A stretch of 64,000 bases of DNA from Rheinheimera sp. GTDB lineage: Bacteria; Pseudomonadota; Gammaproteobacteria; Enterobacterales; Alteromonadaceae. The position numbers and the translations under genes are program-made. Of this stretch, positions 1 to 9,191 are shown in pieces. A model generated the notes under the pieces. The model made no database searches. It was not told the DNA's origin and was given only the letters and a program-made list of their open reading frames with translations. Position 1 is the first letter of the stretch. Each line of letters opens with the position of its first letter. The stretch is taken from contig NZ_JAVBXS010000026.1 in the NCBI RefSeq assembly GCF_030824435.1, forward strand, positions 1-64,000, read 5' to 3'.

Positions 1-1
1 G

Positions 2-1426
2 GCCAGTAATCTGAGCAGTGTGCCGCTGGCAATTCCCCTTACAGTGACAGTTCGAAACAGTCAGGATCAGGATGAAAGTCTGAACCTCGGTTTTGCCAAC
101 TCTATTGCCGTTTATGGTAACTGGCTGGCGGTTGCGGTTGAAAACAAAATAAAAACAGCAGCAGGAGCAGTGTTATTTTTTGATATCAGCGCCGCGCCGG
201 TATTTCGTCATGCGGTACAGGTGGGCGCTTTGCCCGATATGCTGACGTTCAGCGCTGATGGCACTAAGGTGCTGGTAGCCAATGAAGGTGAACCTTCGGC
301 TGATTATCAGACCGATCCTGAAGGTTCGGTTTCGGTGATACTGCTGAACCAGCAGCAACCAGCCTTGCAGGCTCAACATATTGATTTTAAATCGTTTAAT
401 AACCAGAAAACACAACTTGCTGCCAAAGGGATTAAATTTGCAAGTCCGGCCAATACCACAGTGGCGCAGGATCTGGAACCCGAATACATCACCCTGAGTG
501 TTGATCAGAAAAAAGCTTACGTGGCACTACAGGAAAATAATGCGCTGGCGGTGCTGAATTTAACCAACAATACAGTGGAAAAACTGTTGCCGCTGGGATT
601 TAAAGATCACAGCCAAAGCAAAAACGCATTGGATGTCAGCAACAGGGACGGTGTGAATCTGGTGACAGTGCCAAAACTTTATGGCATGTACCAGCCCGAC
701 ACTCTGGCCAGTTACAGCTGGAAAAACACCACTTTTATTGTCAGCGCCAATGAAGGCGATGCGCGGGATTACCCAGGTTATTCCGAACAGGCCAGAGTGG
801 CTTCGTTAACCAGATCCGACAGTCTGCTCCAAAGTCAGGCGCAGTTATACAGCGCCACTGGTCTTGGCCGGTTAAATATCAGCACCGCCATGGGACAAAA
901 CGGTGCAGGGGCGTTTGACGCACTTTATGCCTTTGGTGCCCGCTCTTTTAGTATCTGGGACCAGAATGGTCTGTTGGTGTTTGACAGCGGCAACGACTTT
1001 GAACGTATCAGCAGTGCATTGCATGGTGACAAATTTAATAGCAATCATCTGACAGTGGAAGGTGACAACCGTTCGGACGACAAAGGCCCTGAGCCGGAAG
1101 CGCTGGCTTTGGGTCAGGTAGGCGATCGCACCTATGCTTTTATCGGCACTGAACGTATGAGCAGTTTGTTGATTTATGACATCAGCAATCCTTATACACC
1201 GCAGTTTGTGGATTATGTGCTAAACCGTGATTTAAACGCCCAATACAGTATCAACGATGATGTTGTGCCGGCACAAATCAGTGGCAATGTGCAGCAGGCA
1301 GGTGATTTGGGGCCTGAATCTATAGTCTTTGTTGACGCCGCAAAAAGCCCGACCAAACAAGCGTTGTTGTTGGTCGCTAATGAGGTCAGCGGCAGTGTTA
1401 CCCTGTATCAAGTCACTAAAAAATAA
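2..1426 (+). CDS. Choice-of-anchor I family protein, 5' end cut by window
   Basis: The reading frame is open from the first bases of the window (codons from position 2), so the GTG at 20 is probably internal and the true start with any signal peptide lies upstream. About 470 residues remain. The sequence looks like a beta-propeller of the choice-of-anchor I family, often found on exported or surface proteins and sometimes fused to phosphatase domains. Family landmarks are GFANSIAVYGNWLAVAV near the visible start, ANEGEPSADYQTDPEGSVSV, the segment SANEGDARDY in the middle, and GPEPEALALGQVGDRTYAFI followed by GTERMS. The protein ends in VTLYQVTKK with no C-terminal anchor (no LPXTG, PEP-CTERM or membrane helix), so it is probably periplasmic or secreted. 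The family is well recognised but its biochemical role is not settled. A strong terminator follows directly. Confidence 0.8.
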   Translation, partial: ASNLSSVPLAIPLTVTVRNSQDQDESLNLGFANSIAVYGNWLAVAVENKIKTAAGAVLFFDISAAPVFRHAVQVGALPDMLTFSADGTKVLVANEGEPSADYQTDPEGSVSVILLNQQQPALQAQHIDFKSFNNQKTQLAAKGIKFASPANTTVAQDLEPEYITLSVDQKKAYVALQENNALAVLNLTNNTVEKLLPLGFKDHSQSKNALDVSNRDGVNLVTVPKLYGMYQPDTLASYSWKNTTFIVSANEGDARDYPGYSEQARVASLTRSDSLLQSQAQLYSATGLGRLNISTAMGQNGAGAFDALYAFGARSFSIWDQNGLLVFDSGNDFERISSALHGDKFNSNHLTVEGDNRSDDKGPEPEALALGQVGDRTYAFIGTERMSSLLIYDISNPYTPQFVDYVLNRDLNAQYSINDDVVPAQISGNVQQAGDLGPESIVFVDAAKSPTKQALLLVANEVSGSVTLYQVTKK

Positions 1427-1444
1427 CTGATCTTTTTACCATGC

Positions 1445-1481
1445 CAACAACGGCAGCAATTGCTGCCGTTGTTGTTTTTTT
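1445..1481 (+). terminator. Rho-independent terminator
   Basis: A perfect 15-base inverted repeat (1445-1459 and 1460-1474; CAACAACGGCAGCAA and its complement) is followed by seven T. It lies 18 bases after the stop of the choice-of-anchor I gene and ends that transcript. Confidence 0.9.
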
Positions 1482-1608
1482 ATCTGCTCAGCAGCTTGGC
1501 AACAGTACCGCTGATGTTTTCCTGCCAGACAGCCTTGTCATTTTTGTGGTTGAAAATATTAATCACAATTTGCTAACATAATCTAAATAACTGCTTTTTA
1601 TGACGTTA

Positions 1609-1639
1609 TTGGCCTTTTTCTGCTGGCTTCATCTATAAT
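1609..1639 (+). promoter_or_regulatory. Possible promoter for the PstS-like/porin/GGDEF-EAL run
   Basis: A consensus -10 box TATAAT lies at 1634-1639. The best upstream partner is TTGGCC at 1609-1614, with a long 19-base spacer, so the -35 assignment is weak. A start near 1646 would give a leader of about 105 bases. The rest of the 1482-1750 gap is AT-rich and holds no gene that I can support. Confidence 0.3.
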
Positions 1640-1750
1640 CTGCCAGATCTCAGACAAACATTTACCGGATTTGTCGCTTAGGATGGCAGCATGATGTGTA
1701 GTTGCTAAGTGTTATCAGGGTAAAATTTAGCGATTATTCAGAAGGACACT

Positions 1751-2182
1751 GTGATTAAGTCAGCATTTGGCATCCTTGTTTTGTTGTTCAGTGCGCTGCT
1801 GTTTGCTGACAGCCCGGCACCTGCACCTTTAGTTCTGGTGCATCCGGCCGTGACTGTTGATGCACTAACCCCAGCCCAACTTCGCAGCATTTATCTGAAA
1901 CGTCAGGTGATTTGGCCAGACGGCTTGCCGGTACAGGTTTTTGTGCTGCCGCTGCAGTCGGCGCTGCATAAACAATTCAGTCAGACCCAATTACAATTAT
2001 TTCCTTACCAGCTGGAACGGAACTGGCAAAAGTTAACCTTTTCCGGCATTGGCACACCACCTACTGAGGTCAAATCTGCCACGGACATGTTGCGCCTGAT
2101 CCAGACGACACCGGGCGCTATAGGCTATTTACCGTTTGATCATGAGACTACCGATGCAAAAGTTATTCAAATCAAGCCATAA
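1751..2182 (+). CDS. PstS-like phosphate-type periplasmic binding protein
   Basis: The 143-residue protein starts at GTG 1751 behind the Shine-Dalgarno GAAGGA at 1741. An N-terminal signal peptide (hydrophobic ILVLLFSALLFA) is followed by a small domain of the PstS-like type: VHPAVTVDALTPAQLRSIYL, IWPDGLPVQVFVLP, and the end TTPGAIGYLPF. In related short proteins this domain corresponds to part of a type 2 periplasmic binding fold; at 143 residues it is much shorter than classical PstS (about 320), so true phosphate transport is doubtful. No ABC permease genes are nearby. Instead it overlaps the next gene, a beta-barrel protein, which is followed 3 bases later by a GGDEF-EAL protein. Context suggests it serves as a ligand sensor for that set rather than a transporter; this is inference. 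Confidence 0.75.
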   Translation: MIKSAFGILVLLFSALLFADSPAPAPLVLVHPAVTVDALTPAQLRSIYLKRQVIWPDGLPVQVFVLPLQSALHKQFSQTQLQLFPYQLERNWQKLTFSGIGTPPTEVKSATDMLRLIQTTPGAIGYLPFDHETTDAKVIQIKP

Positions 2183-3356
2183 CGCAGCAGGAAGGCTGCT
2201 TGTTGCCCTTTGTCTTTATCAGGCAGCACCTGTTATTGCCAGCGAAACCTGGCATTGGCACGGTTATATTGCGCAGGGGCTGATGCGTTCGGCAGAAAGT
2301 AACTTTGTGAATAACGACGGTGCCATCAGTGCTGAACTGACCGAATTTGGTCTGAACTCGACCTGGCAATTAAGCAATACCCTTCGCCTTGCAGGGCAGC
2401 TGATGTATCTGGACGGTGGTAACAGATTCCAGCAAGGTGGTCGTATCGATTATTTGTTTTTAAACTGGACTGCCATCAGTGAACTTGATTGGCAACTGGA
2501 GTTATACGCAGGCCGTTATAAAAACATGCATTGGTTATATTCGGCCACCCGCGATGTGGCCATTACCAGGCCACTGATAGTACTGCCGCAGTCGGTGTAT
2601 TTTGACGCTTTTCGTGATATTGCCGTAGGTTCAGATGGTGTGGCGTTAAAATCTACCCATAACTTAAGTTGGGGTGAGCTGGAACTGAATTGGAGTCTGG
2701 GTGCAACGCCCATTCCCAAAGAGCAAAGTCAGCGGGTGATCAGCACCTTGATTAATGGCAAAACCGAACAGGATTTTGTGCATCAGCTCAGCGCATTTTT
2801 GCGCCCTGAACAAAGCAAAAGTCAATGGGGCTTAAGCCTTTTGGATTCAGATTTTAATTATCGCCGTGTGGCAGAGGATATTTTTGCCGATGGCGATTTT
2901 ACTGTGCAACGGGTGATGCTGAACTGGCGTTACAGCGAGCAGGACTGGGAACTATCCAGTGAGTTGTTTCAGGAGCGGGTGTCGGTTTATGGTTTTTATG
3001 CTCCGGGAACAGAACGTACCCAGTTTGGCTGGGGCGCTTATGTGCTGGGGCGTTACAATGTGTCGCCACAAAGCACTTTGTATCTGAGTCACGACCATTT
3101 TTTTGCCAACAAAGATGATAAAAGAGGCCATCTGTTGCCGCTGCAAAGTGGCGGTATGATCCCGTCTTATTTTGGTTACCAGCGTGATACTGCCCTTGGT
3201 GTCAGTTACGACATTCAACATAACCTGCGACTGAAAATGGAGTATCACTGGAATACCGGCACAGGCCGGCTTGGGCCTAATGTAGTGCCTGACATTGTGG
3301 TGAACCGCTCGCGGCATAATCAGTTGTGGGCAATGCAGCTGATGTATTGGTTTTAG
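2154..3356 (+). CDS. Outer-membrane beta-barrel (porin-like) protein
   Basis: About 400 residues. The gene overlaps the end of the PstS-like gene. ATG at 2154 gives a clear signal peptide (KLFKSSHNAAGR, then LLVALCLYQAAPVIAS, cleavage before ETWHWHGY); ATG 2142 is the alternative start, and neither has a strong ribosome site, so translation is probably coupled. The mature part is made of alternating amphipathic strands rich in aromatic residues and ends in MQLMYWF, the terminal aromatic signature recognised by the Bam machinery. I do not recognise a specific substrate. Position between a periplasmic binding protein and a GGDEF-EAL enzyme, 3 bases apart, suggests a joint function. Confidence 0.7.
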   Translation: MQKLFKSSHNAAGRLLVALCLYQAAPVIASETWHWHGYIAQGLMRSAESNFVNNDGAISAELTEFGLNSTWQLSNTLRLAGQLMYLDGGNRFQQGGRIDYLFLNWTAISELDWQLELYAGRYKNMHWLYSATRDVAITRPLIVLPQSVYFDAFRDIAVGSDGVALKSTHNLSWGELELNWSLGATPIPKEQSQRVISTLINGKTEQDFVHQLSAFLRPEQSKSQWGLSLLDSDFNYRRVAEDIFADGDFTVQRVMLNWRYSEQDWELSSELFQERVSVYGFYAPGTERTQFGWGAYVLGRYNVSPQSTLYLSHDHFFANKDDKRGHLLPLQSGGMIPSYFGYQRDTALGVSYDIQHNLRLKMEYHWNTGTGRLGPNVVPDIVVNRSRHNQLWAMQLMYWF

Positions 3357-3359
3357 CCG

Positions 3360-5783
3360 ATGCGGCCATTTTTAAGCCTGCCCTGGAAAATACTGGTATT
3401 AACCCTCGGCGCTTTGTTGCTGATGACAGTGGTGCTGACCAGTTTTAGTCTGGTAAAAATGGAGCAGGATTTTCGCCTGCAGCAGAACAAACAGCTGGAA
3501 CTACGGCAGCAGCAATTTAACCATCTGAATTTATTATTGGAAAACCAGCTGCGCAGCTGGATAGAGTCTTTTACCGACATGGTATTACTGCGCACCCAAC
3601 CCGACTTTGCCACCTTTGCCACTAAATTGGCAGAACATTATGACGCTATTTCTTTGCATCTGAATGTTGAAAGCATGTGGTTACTCGACGCCAAACTACA
3701 ACCTCTTTATGCATCTGTTGCCGAAATTCCCAAACCTGTGTTGACAGTTGCCCGTCAGGTTTTGGCGTTGCAGCAACCGCAATCGGCCATTTTTTGTCGT
3801 TTACAATGCACCAAACTGGTGATGGTGCCGGTACAAAACGCCAGCGGAGAATTGGCAGTGGTGGCCATTTCCACGACTTTGCTGGACGTACTGGCTTCGC
3901 TCAAACAAGGTGTTGGCTCTGAAGTGGCCATAGTGCGGATTGAAAGTGCCAATCAAAGCCCGTTGTTTAATTTTAAATTATTGTCCTTATCTAACCCCGA
4001 ACTGATGCGGCCGGTATTTGCGGAATTGTCCGAAGCTTTATCGTTGCAACAGGCCATCACTGCGGGCATAGATGTGGAGCTTAATCAGCAACAATATCTG
4101 ATTAGCCTGTTGCCGTTATTAACCCAGGATGAGGGGTTTTATCTGGCGTTGGTGGACGACATCAGTAAATTTGCACTAGCCAAACAACAATATCAGCAAC
4201 AAATTATCTGGTTTGCCTGTGTCAGCTTTTTTCTGTTAGCCCTGCTGATTTATATCAGTACCCTGAGATTAAGCAGGCGTTTGTTAAATCTGGCGGCGCA
4301 GTTACCTTTGCTGGCACAACGCCAGTTCCGCCAGTTCCGGCAGCAAAGTAGCCATGCGCCGCTGCTGTTTCAGGATGAAGTGGATGTGCTGACCCAATCG
4401 GCCCACCAGCTGAGCGTTGAGCTGGAACATCTGCACCAGCAAATTGAGGTAAATACCCAGGAGCTGGAAAACATTGCGATGTTTGATTTACTCACGGGTT
4501 TGCCCAACCGCAATATGTTGCAGTTTCAGCTGAAAAAATGTCTGGCAGCGCTGGAACGCCAGGATGGTGCTTTGTCGGTATTATTTCTGGATTTAGACGA
4601 CTTTAAAAAAATTAATGACAGTAAAGGTCATGCCGCCGGCGATCAGTTGCTGGTCGAAGCCGCCAGTCGTTTACGTTCCTGTATCCGCAGCGCCGATATT
4701 GCCTGTCGTTTTGGTGGTGATGAATTTGTGTTGGTGCTGACCCAGTCGAATGAGCTGAATTACCCTTATCAGGTGGCTGACCGTATTTTTGAAGCTTTTA
4801 AACAGCCCATCAGCCTTGGCAATCAGCTGTTTTATATATCCACCAGCATTGGCATCAGCATTACTGAAGATCCTGACGCTGTGCCGGATGAGCTGATTCG
4901 CCAGGCCGATATGGCCATGTATGAAGCCAAAGAGCGGGGTGGGAATAATGCCTTGTTGTACGATCAGCAGATGTATCAGCGGCTGGCGCAGCGTTTGGTG
5001 CTGGAGCGGGAAATTAAAGACGCTATCAGCCAACAACAATTCAGTTTAAGCCTGCAACCACAAATTGAACTTGCCACAGGCCGCTTGTCTGGTTTTGAGG
5101 CGCTGCTGCGCTGGCAACATCCACAACGTGGTATTGTGACGCCGGATGAATTTATCAGCATTTTGGAAAATTCACCCCAGATGATTGAACTGGGTTATTG
5201 GGTATTTAAACGTAGTTTTTTCCTGGCCAAAGAGCTGATTAATAAAGGTTATCCGGATATTCGTATTGCCATTAATTTGTCGGCAGAGCAGTTTTTAGAC
5301 CCAGCATTACCGGATTTATTGGCTTTGTGGCTGGAGGATTTAAATCTGTCGGCCGCCCATTTTGAGCTGGAACTGACCGAACGCACTCTGGTAAAAAATA
5401 TCGACGCTACTTTAACTGCCATGCGCGCGCTCAAAGCCCAGGGTTTTTATTTTGCCATCGACGACTTCGGCACCGGTTATTCGTCATTAAGTTATTTAAA
5501 ACAAATGCCGGTCGACATTATTAAAATTGATAAAAGTTTTGTGTTTGGCATGCTGGAAAACGATGCTGATTATCAGATTATTGTGTCGACCATTGCCATG
5601 GTGCAGAAGCTGGAGTTAAAAGTAGTGGCCGAAGGTGTCGAAAACCGCGCCCAGCTTCAGCTGCTGCGCCAGCACCGTTGTGACTATGCCCAGGGTTATT
5701 ATTTCGCCAGGCCACTGAATGACGTTCAGCTGCAGGAGTTTTTAACCGACAAGGTACCGAATGGGTATTTAATGCTGGGGTAG
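3360..5783 (+). CDS. Membrane GGDEF-EAL c-di-GMP enzyme with periplasmic sensor region
   Basis: The 807-residue protein begins 3 bases after the porin gene. Layout: TM helix about 9-30 (ILVLTLGALLLMTVVLTSF), a periplasmic sensing region of about 240 residues, a second TM about 275-300 (IIWFACVSFFLLALLIYI), a short HAMP-like linker, a GGDEF domain with intact RFGGDEF near residue 450, and an EAL domain with GFEALLRW near residue 580, NLS near 638, DDFGTGYSSLSYLK and EGVE. All main catalytic motifs are present (GGDEF, EAL, DDFGTGYS, EGVE), so either or both activities are possible; dual proteins often act as phosphodiesterases. It closes a three-gene run with a PstS-like protein and a porin, and its periplasmic part may read the state of the binding protein (inference). 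Confidence 0.85.
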   Translation: MRPFLSLPWKILVLTLGALLLMTVVLTSFSLVKMEQDFRLQQNKQLELRQQQFNHLNLLLENQLRSWIESFTDMVLLRTQPDFATFATKLAEHYDAISLHLNVESMWLLDAKLQPLYASVAEIPKPVLTVARQVLALQQPQSAIFCRLQCTKLVMVPVQNASGELAVVAISTTLLDVLASLKQGVGSEVAIVRIESANQSPLFNFKLLSLSNPELMRPVFAELSEALSLQQAITAGIDVELNQQQYLISLLPLLTQDEGFYLALVDDISKFALAKQQYQQQIIWFACVSFFLLALLIYISTLRLSRRLLNLAAQLPLLAQRQFRQFRQQSSHAPLLFQDEVDVLTQSAHQLSVELEHLHQQIEVNTQELENIAMFDLLTGLPNRNMLQFQLKKCLAALERQDGALSVLFLDLDDFKKINDSKGHAAGDQLLVEAASRLRSCIRSADIACRFGGDEFVLVLTQSNELNYPYQVADRIFEAFKQPISLGNQLFYISTSIGISITEDPDAVPDELIRQADMAMYEAKERGGNNALLYDQQMYQRLAQRLVLEREIKDAISQQQFSLSLQPQIELATGRLSGFEALLRWQHPQRGIVTPDEFISILENSPQMIELGYWVFKRSFFLAKELINKGYPDIRIAINLSAEQFLDPALPDLLALWLEDLNLSAAHFELELTERTLVKNIDATLTAMRALKAQGFYFAIDDFGTGYSSLSYLKQMPVDIIKIDKSFVFGMLENDADYQIIVSTIAMVQKLELKVVAEGVENRAQLQLLRQHRCDYAQGYYFARPLNDVQLQEFLTDKVPNGYLMLG

Positions 5784-5840
5784 TGGGTCTGACTTATTTG
5801 GGCGCTATGCGACGCCTTTGTCTCTCTGTATAAATTCATT

Positions 5841-5912
5841 TTCAGCTTGCAGCTGATGGCGCTGTGTAAGCCGGCGCGAAACCCGGTATAGCAAACTTAG
5901 CTGCAAGCTGAA
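5841..5912. repeat. Long-armed inverted repeat between convergent genes
   Basis: Perfect 14-base arms TTCAGCTTGCAGCT (5841-5854) and AGCTGCAAGCTGAA (5899-5912) enclose 44 bases that include a GC-rich inner segment (GCCGGCGCG...CCCGG). It sits between the GGDEF-EAL gene (+) and the histidine kinase gene (-). It could be a long-stem terminator for either strand, although no clean T tract follows, or a REP-like element. No second copy was seen in this window. Confidence 0.5.
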
Positions 5913-6004
5913 ACAACTGCATTTCTAATGGCTTACAGAAATCTGATTGAGTGCTGCCGATGAAAAGAAATAAAACCAACCGGTTACAATAAGTCCATAA
6001 CGGC

Positions 6005-8701
6005 CTAGTCCCCAGCCGTTGGTACCACCGGCTCCTCCTGCACTATTGGCAATGTTATAAAAAACGTACTGCCAACCCCTTCGGTGCTTTCATAGCCAAT
6101 GCTGCCATGCATTTTTTCCATTAGTTCTTTGCAGATACTTAAGCCAAGGCCGGTGCCGCCGCGTTGGCGTGAGTCGGAGCCATCGGCCTGGGCGAATTTC
6201 TGGAAAATTCTGCCGCGAAATTCCGCCGGAATGCCGGGACCCTGGTCGCAAACTTTCACCAGCACTTGCTTGTCCTGTAGCTCGGCTATGATTTGCACCT
6301 TGCTGCCGGCATCGGAAAACTTCACGGCATTGCTGATTAAATTACTCAGCACCTGTTGCAGGCGCTGACTGTTCACCAGTACCGGAACTTTGGCTGGCAA
6401 CTGTTGTATATCAAGGCTGAGACCCACGGCAAAAGTGGTGGCATACCCCAGGTTCTGTGACAACGCCAGCTCCAGCAGTTCACGCAGATCAGCGTGTTGC
6501 AGCGGCAAACTGGCGTCAGCCAATTCGAGTTTTTCAATATCCAGAATATCATTTACCAAAAGCACCAGACGTTCGGTGTTTTTCTGCGCCAGATTTAACA
6601 TATCGCCGGCGGCTTGCGGAAGCGAGCCTAACACCCCGGCATTTACCAGCTCCAGCGACCCTTTAATAGAGGTCAGTGGGGTACGGAGTTCATGACTGAC
6701 GGTGGCTACAAATTCACTTTTTAATCGTTCTATTTTTTTGCGTTCGCTGATGTCGTGCAACAAACAGATAAACCAGGTATGTCCTGGCAAACTGTAGCTG
6801 CTCAGGCTGATTTCCAGCTCCAGTCTGGTACGCCCGGCAGTCTGGCCCACAGCTTCAACCGCAGGTCCTTGCCGGCTTTGCAGCATTGCTTCATTGGCAT
6901 CTTGCAGCTCAGGTAACAAAGCACCTATCTGTAACTGCAATAACTGGCTGTTGTTGTAGCCAAAAAGCCGTTGTGCTGCTGTGTTGGCGCGTTCTATGTT
7001 ACCGGCAGAGTTGAAGATTAAAATGGCTTCGGCGGCATTGTCCAGAATGCCGCTCAGCTCCAGAGTGCGTTGTTTTACCTGCCGGCGTATTTGTTCAGCA
7101 CGGCCGGACACTGACAACAAAAAACCACCCAACAGGCTGCACAATAACAAACCGCCAGTCAATGTTGCCCAGGGGTGCAGGCTGCTTTGTGTTTGCAGAA
7201 ATTGCTCGCTTGGCTGAATGTCCATACGTAAACGCCGGCCTGCCACCTCAAACTCTTCTTGCCACAACAAAGGCCTGGCATAAGCAGGAATAGCAGATGT
7301 CAGCTTGCTGAATACCAGCTGTGACTGGCCTTCGCTGATATCGGCAAGCTGCAGCTGGAAGCTGTGTTGTGGATAATCAGCCAGGGCTGAAGCAATCACT
7401 TCAGTGATATGGAGCACTGCCACCACATAACCCCGCAATAAATGTTGCCGTTCAGCCAATGAAGTAGGGGGCTCTGAGCTGTGATAAACCGGATAAAACA
7501 GCAGCATACCGGTTTGATGCTGCTGATCCTGCACCAGTTTAAGCGGTGCAGTTAAAGTCGCAGTGCCGGTGTCACCTGCTGTAAGCATCGCCCTTCGCCT
7601 GACAGGTTCTGAAGCAACGTCGTAACCAATTGCCGCAGCGTTTTGTTCCAGGGGTTCAATAAAGGTGATGGGAAAATAACTGGCCCTGTCAGCTGCTCTC
7701 AGCAGTTGGCCCTGGTTGTTGCGTTCAGTGATTTGCCTGAGATTATCAGTGCTTGTCTGCAGCAAGGCTTCAAAAGAGCGGCGTTGTTCTGCTGTCACTT
7801 TGGCGTTCCAGCTCAGCGCACGGATGCCGGGATGATTTTTGGCCATAGCGTTAACAAAGGTGGCAAAATCTTCACTGGTTACTTCACCTGAAGCGGCAAA
7901 AAGCCGTTCAATTGGCATCACCGAGCTGGTGTATAAGCTGATCTGAGATTTGATGCTTTGTGCCATCAGTTTGGATTGTTCATGGAAACGTTGTTGCAGC
8001 CGGCTCTGCTCCCCTTCGATGGTGCGGAAAAACAGCACCACCATCAGTGCACAACTGAGCAGCAATGGTAGGCCTACACTGCTGATGCGGCTGCGCCAGA
8101 TGTCGCGGGGTTTGGCAAAAGCTATAAACATCAGTGGCATTGCTATCAGCACACCAATGCTGTCGCCCACCCACCAGCTCCACCAGCTAAACATGACCTG
8201 ACCGGGAGTAATAATTTGATGCAGATACAACACTGCGGTGCCGGCGCTGGCGCTCAGCAGACAACTTAAAGGGCCGCCAATCAATAATAACCACAAAATG
8301 TGTTTATCATCGGTCAGCGGGTTAGGAAAACCTACCCAATGTTTAATACACCAGCTGGCGCATAACGACTGTAATGTGGTGCCCAAGGCAATACTGCAGG
8401 GCACCACCAACTGGCCAATATTAAATTGCTGCAAACTGTCGATGGCAATCGTCAGGTTCAGCAAGGTAGAACCTAAAAATACCCCAAGCAACATGGGATA
8501 ACCCCAGATAAGCACCGCGGCCAGCGCAAGACCCACAGGCGGGAAAATAGCACTGACAAAACCAGGCGGCGCTGCCAGCAATATGGCCAGATGGCCGCTG
8601 CCAAGATAAGCCAGCGCCAGCAAAACGATTTTTGTTGTGACGGCAACAGCAGACTGCACTGATGCGGCTTGTGGCAGGTTTACCGGAGGCATTGGTTGCA
8701 A
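6005..8701 (-). CDS. MASE1-CHASE-PAS hybrid-type membrane histidine kinase
   Basis: The 898-residue protein has an N-terminal multi-helix membrane sensor of the MASE1 type (about residues 20-215, for example SGHLAILLAAPPGFVSAIFP and the following helices). A periplasmic CHASE domain (about 230-460, with GIRALSWNAKV and FYPVY) follows, then a further TM at about 495-515, a PAS domain (about 545-650, ILDNAAEAILIFNSAGNIER), HisKA with the phosphoacceptor in VSHELRTPLTSIKGS (His about 670), and HATPase_c with N box (NLISNAVKFSD), DQGPGIP and GGTGLGLSI. All kinase motifs are intact. There is no receiver domain and no response regulator next door, so it is an orphan in this window. The signal is unknown; CHASE domains sense small extracellular molecules. 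Confidence 0.9.
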   Translation of the reverse strand: MQPMPPVNLPQAASVQSAVAVTTKIVLLALAYLGSGHLAILLAAPPGFVSAIFPPVGLALAAVLIWGYPMLLGVFLGSTLLNLTIAIDSLQQFNIGQLVVPCSIALGTTLQSLCASWCIKHWVGFPNPLTDDKHILWLLLIGGPLSCLLSASAGTAVLYLHQIITPGQVMFSWWSWWVGDSIGVLIAMPLMFIAFAKPRDIWRSRISSVGLPLLLSCALMVVLFFRTIEGEQSRLQQRFHEQSKLMAQSIKSQISLYTSSVMPIERLFAASGEVTSEDFATFVNAMAKNHPGIRALSWNAKVTAEQRRSFEALLQTSTDNLRQITERNNQGQLLRAADRASYFPITFIEPLEQNAAAIGYDVASEPVRRRAMLTAGDTGTATLTAPLKLVQDQQHQTGMLLFYPVYHSSEPPTSLAERQHLLRGYVVAVLHITEVIASALADYPQHSFQLQLADISEGQSQLVFSKLTSAIPAYARPLLWQEEFEVAGRRLRMDIQPSEQFLQTQSSLHPWATLTGGLLLCSLLGGFLLSVSGRAEQIRRQVKQRTLELSGILDNAAEAILIFNSAGNIERANTAAQRLFGYNNSQLLQLQIGALLPELQDANEAMLQSRQGPAVEAVGQTAGRTRLELEISLSSYSLPGHTWFICLLHDISERKKIERLKSEFVATVSHELRTPLTSIKGSLELVNAGVLGSLPQAAGDMLNLAQKNTERLVLLVNDILDIEKLELADASLPLQHADLRELLELALSQNLGYATTFAVGLSLDIQQLPAKVPVLVNSQRLQQVLSNLISNAVKFSDAGSKVQIIAELQDKQVLVKVCDQGPGIPAEFRGRIFQKFAQADGSDSRQRGGTGLGLSICKELMEKMHGSIGYESTEGVGSTFFITLPIVQEEPVVPTAGD

Positions 8702-9191
8702 GTCCGGTTACACACAAAACACAGCAGCATCAGCTGCAGTGTGGCAAGCGCCTGACTGTGGGCAGATGTGATGAAACAGCATGTGGCTCCCTGATTGGTT
8801 TTTCTGACCTGATGGACAGGACCAACAGCAGTATATGGATGATTAAGTATTATTTTTCAATTTGATAGCACACAGAGCTAAGATAGCGCAAAGCCCGCAG
8901 CTACGCCATGCGCTGCTGTTGTTCAAATCTGAACTGTCTTGCATGCGCTTAGCCGGCTTTTCAGCTCAACATTGTGTATCCGCTGACAAGCGTTATCCAA
9001 AGGCGCCTGCACAGCTGCAGTTCTGTCCGCCTTATGGAAGATAAAATTTGGGTTTATTGTCTGCAGGCAACAAAATAACAGCACACAAACAGCGGATAAC
9101 TGCATTACAAAGCTCAATAAAGCTGACCTCTGAACAGCCTAAACTGCAGTTTGGCATAATAATTTACGCAACTATCTGATATTTAATTGCT
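8702..9191. other. 490-base gap without a supported gene
   Basis: The region lies between the 5' end of the histidine kinase gene (-) and the 3' end of lepB (-). Short open frames here (for example 8862-9044 and 8923-9117) have no ribosome site or recognisable protein features. A near-palindrome around 9138-9156 (GCC, AAACTGCAGTTT, GGC) lies just beyond lepB but lacks a T tract on the lepB strand. I see no convincing RNA gene. Confidence 0.4.

Noticed and set aside
5841-5912. attC or integron recombination site
   Set aside because: No RYYYAAC/GTTRRRY core pair is seen and there is no integrase or cassette array.
8862-9117. Small ORFs in the gap between the histidine kinase and lepB genes
   Set aside because: No ribosome site, no hydrophobic or domain pattern, and they overlap each other on opposite strands.
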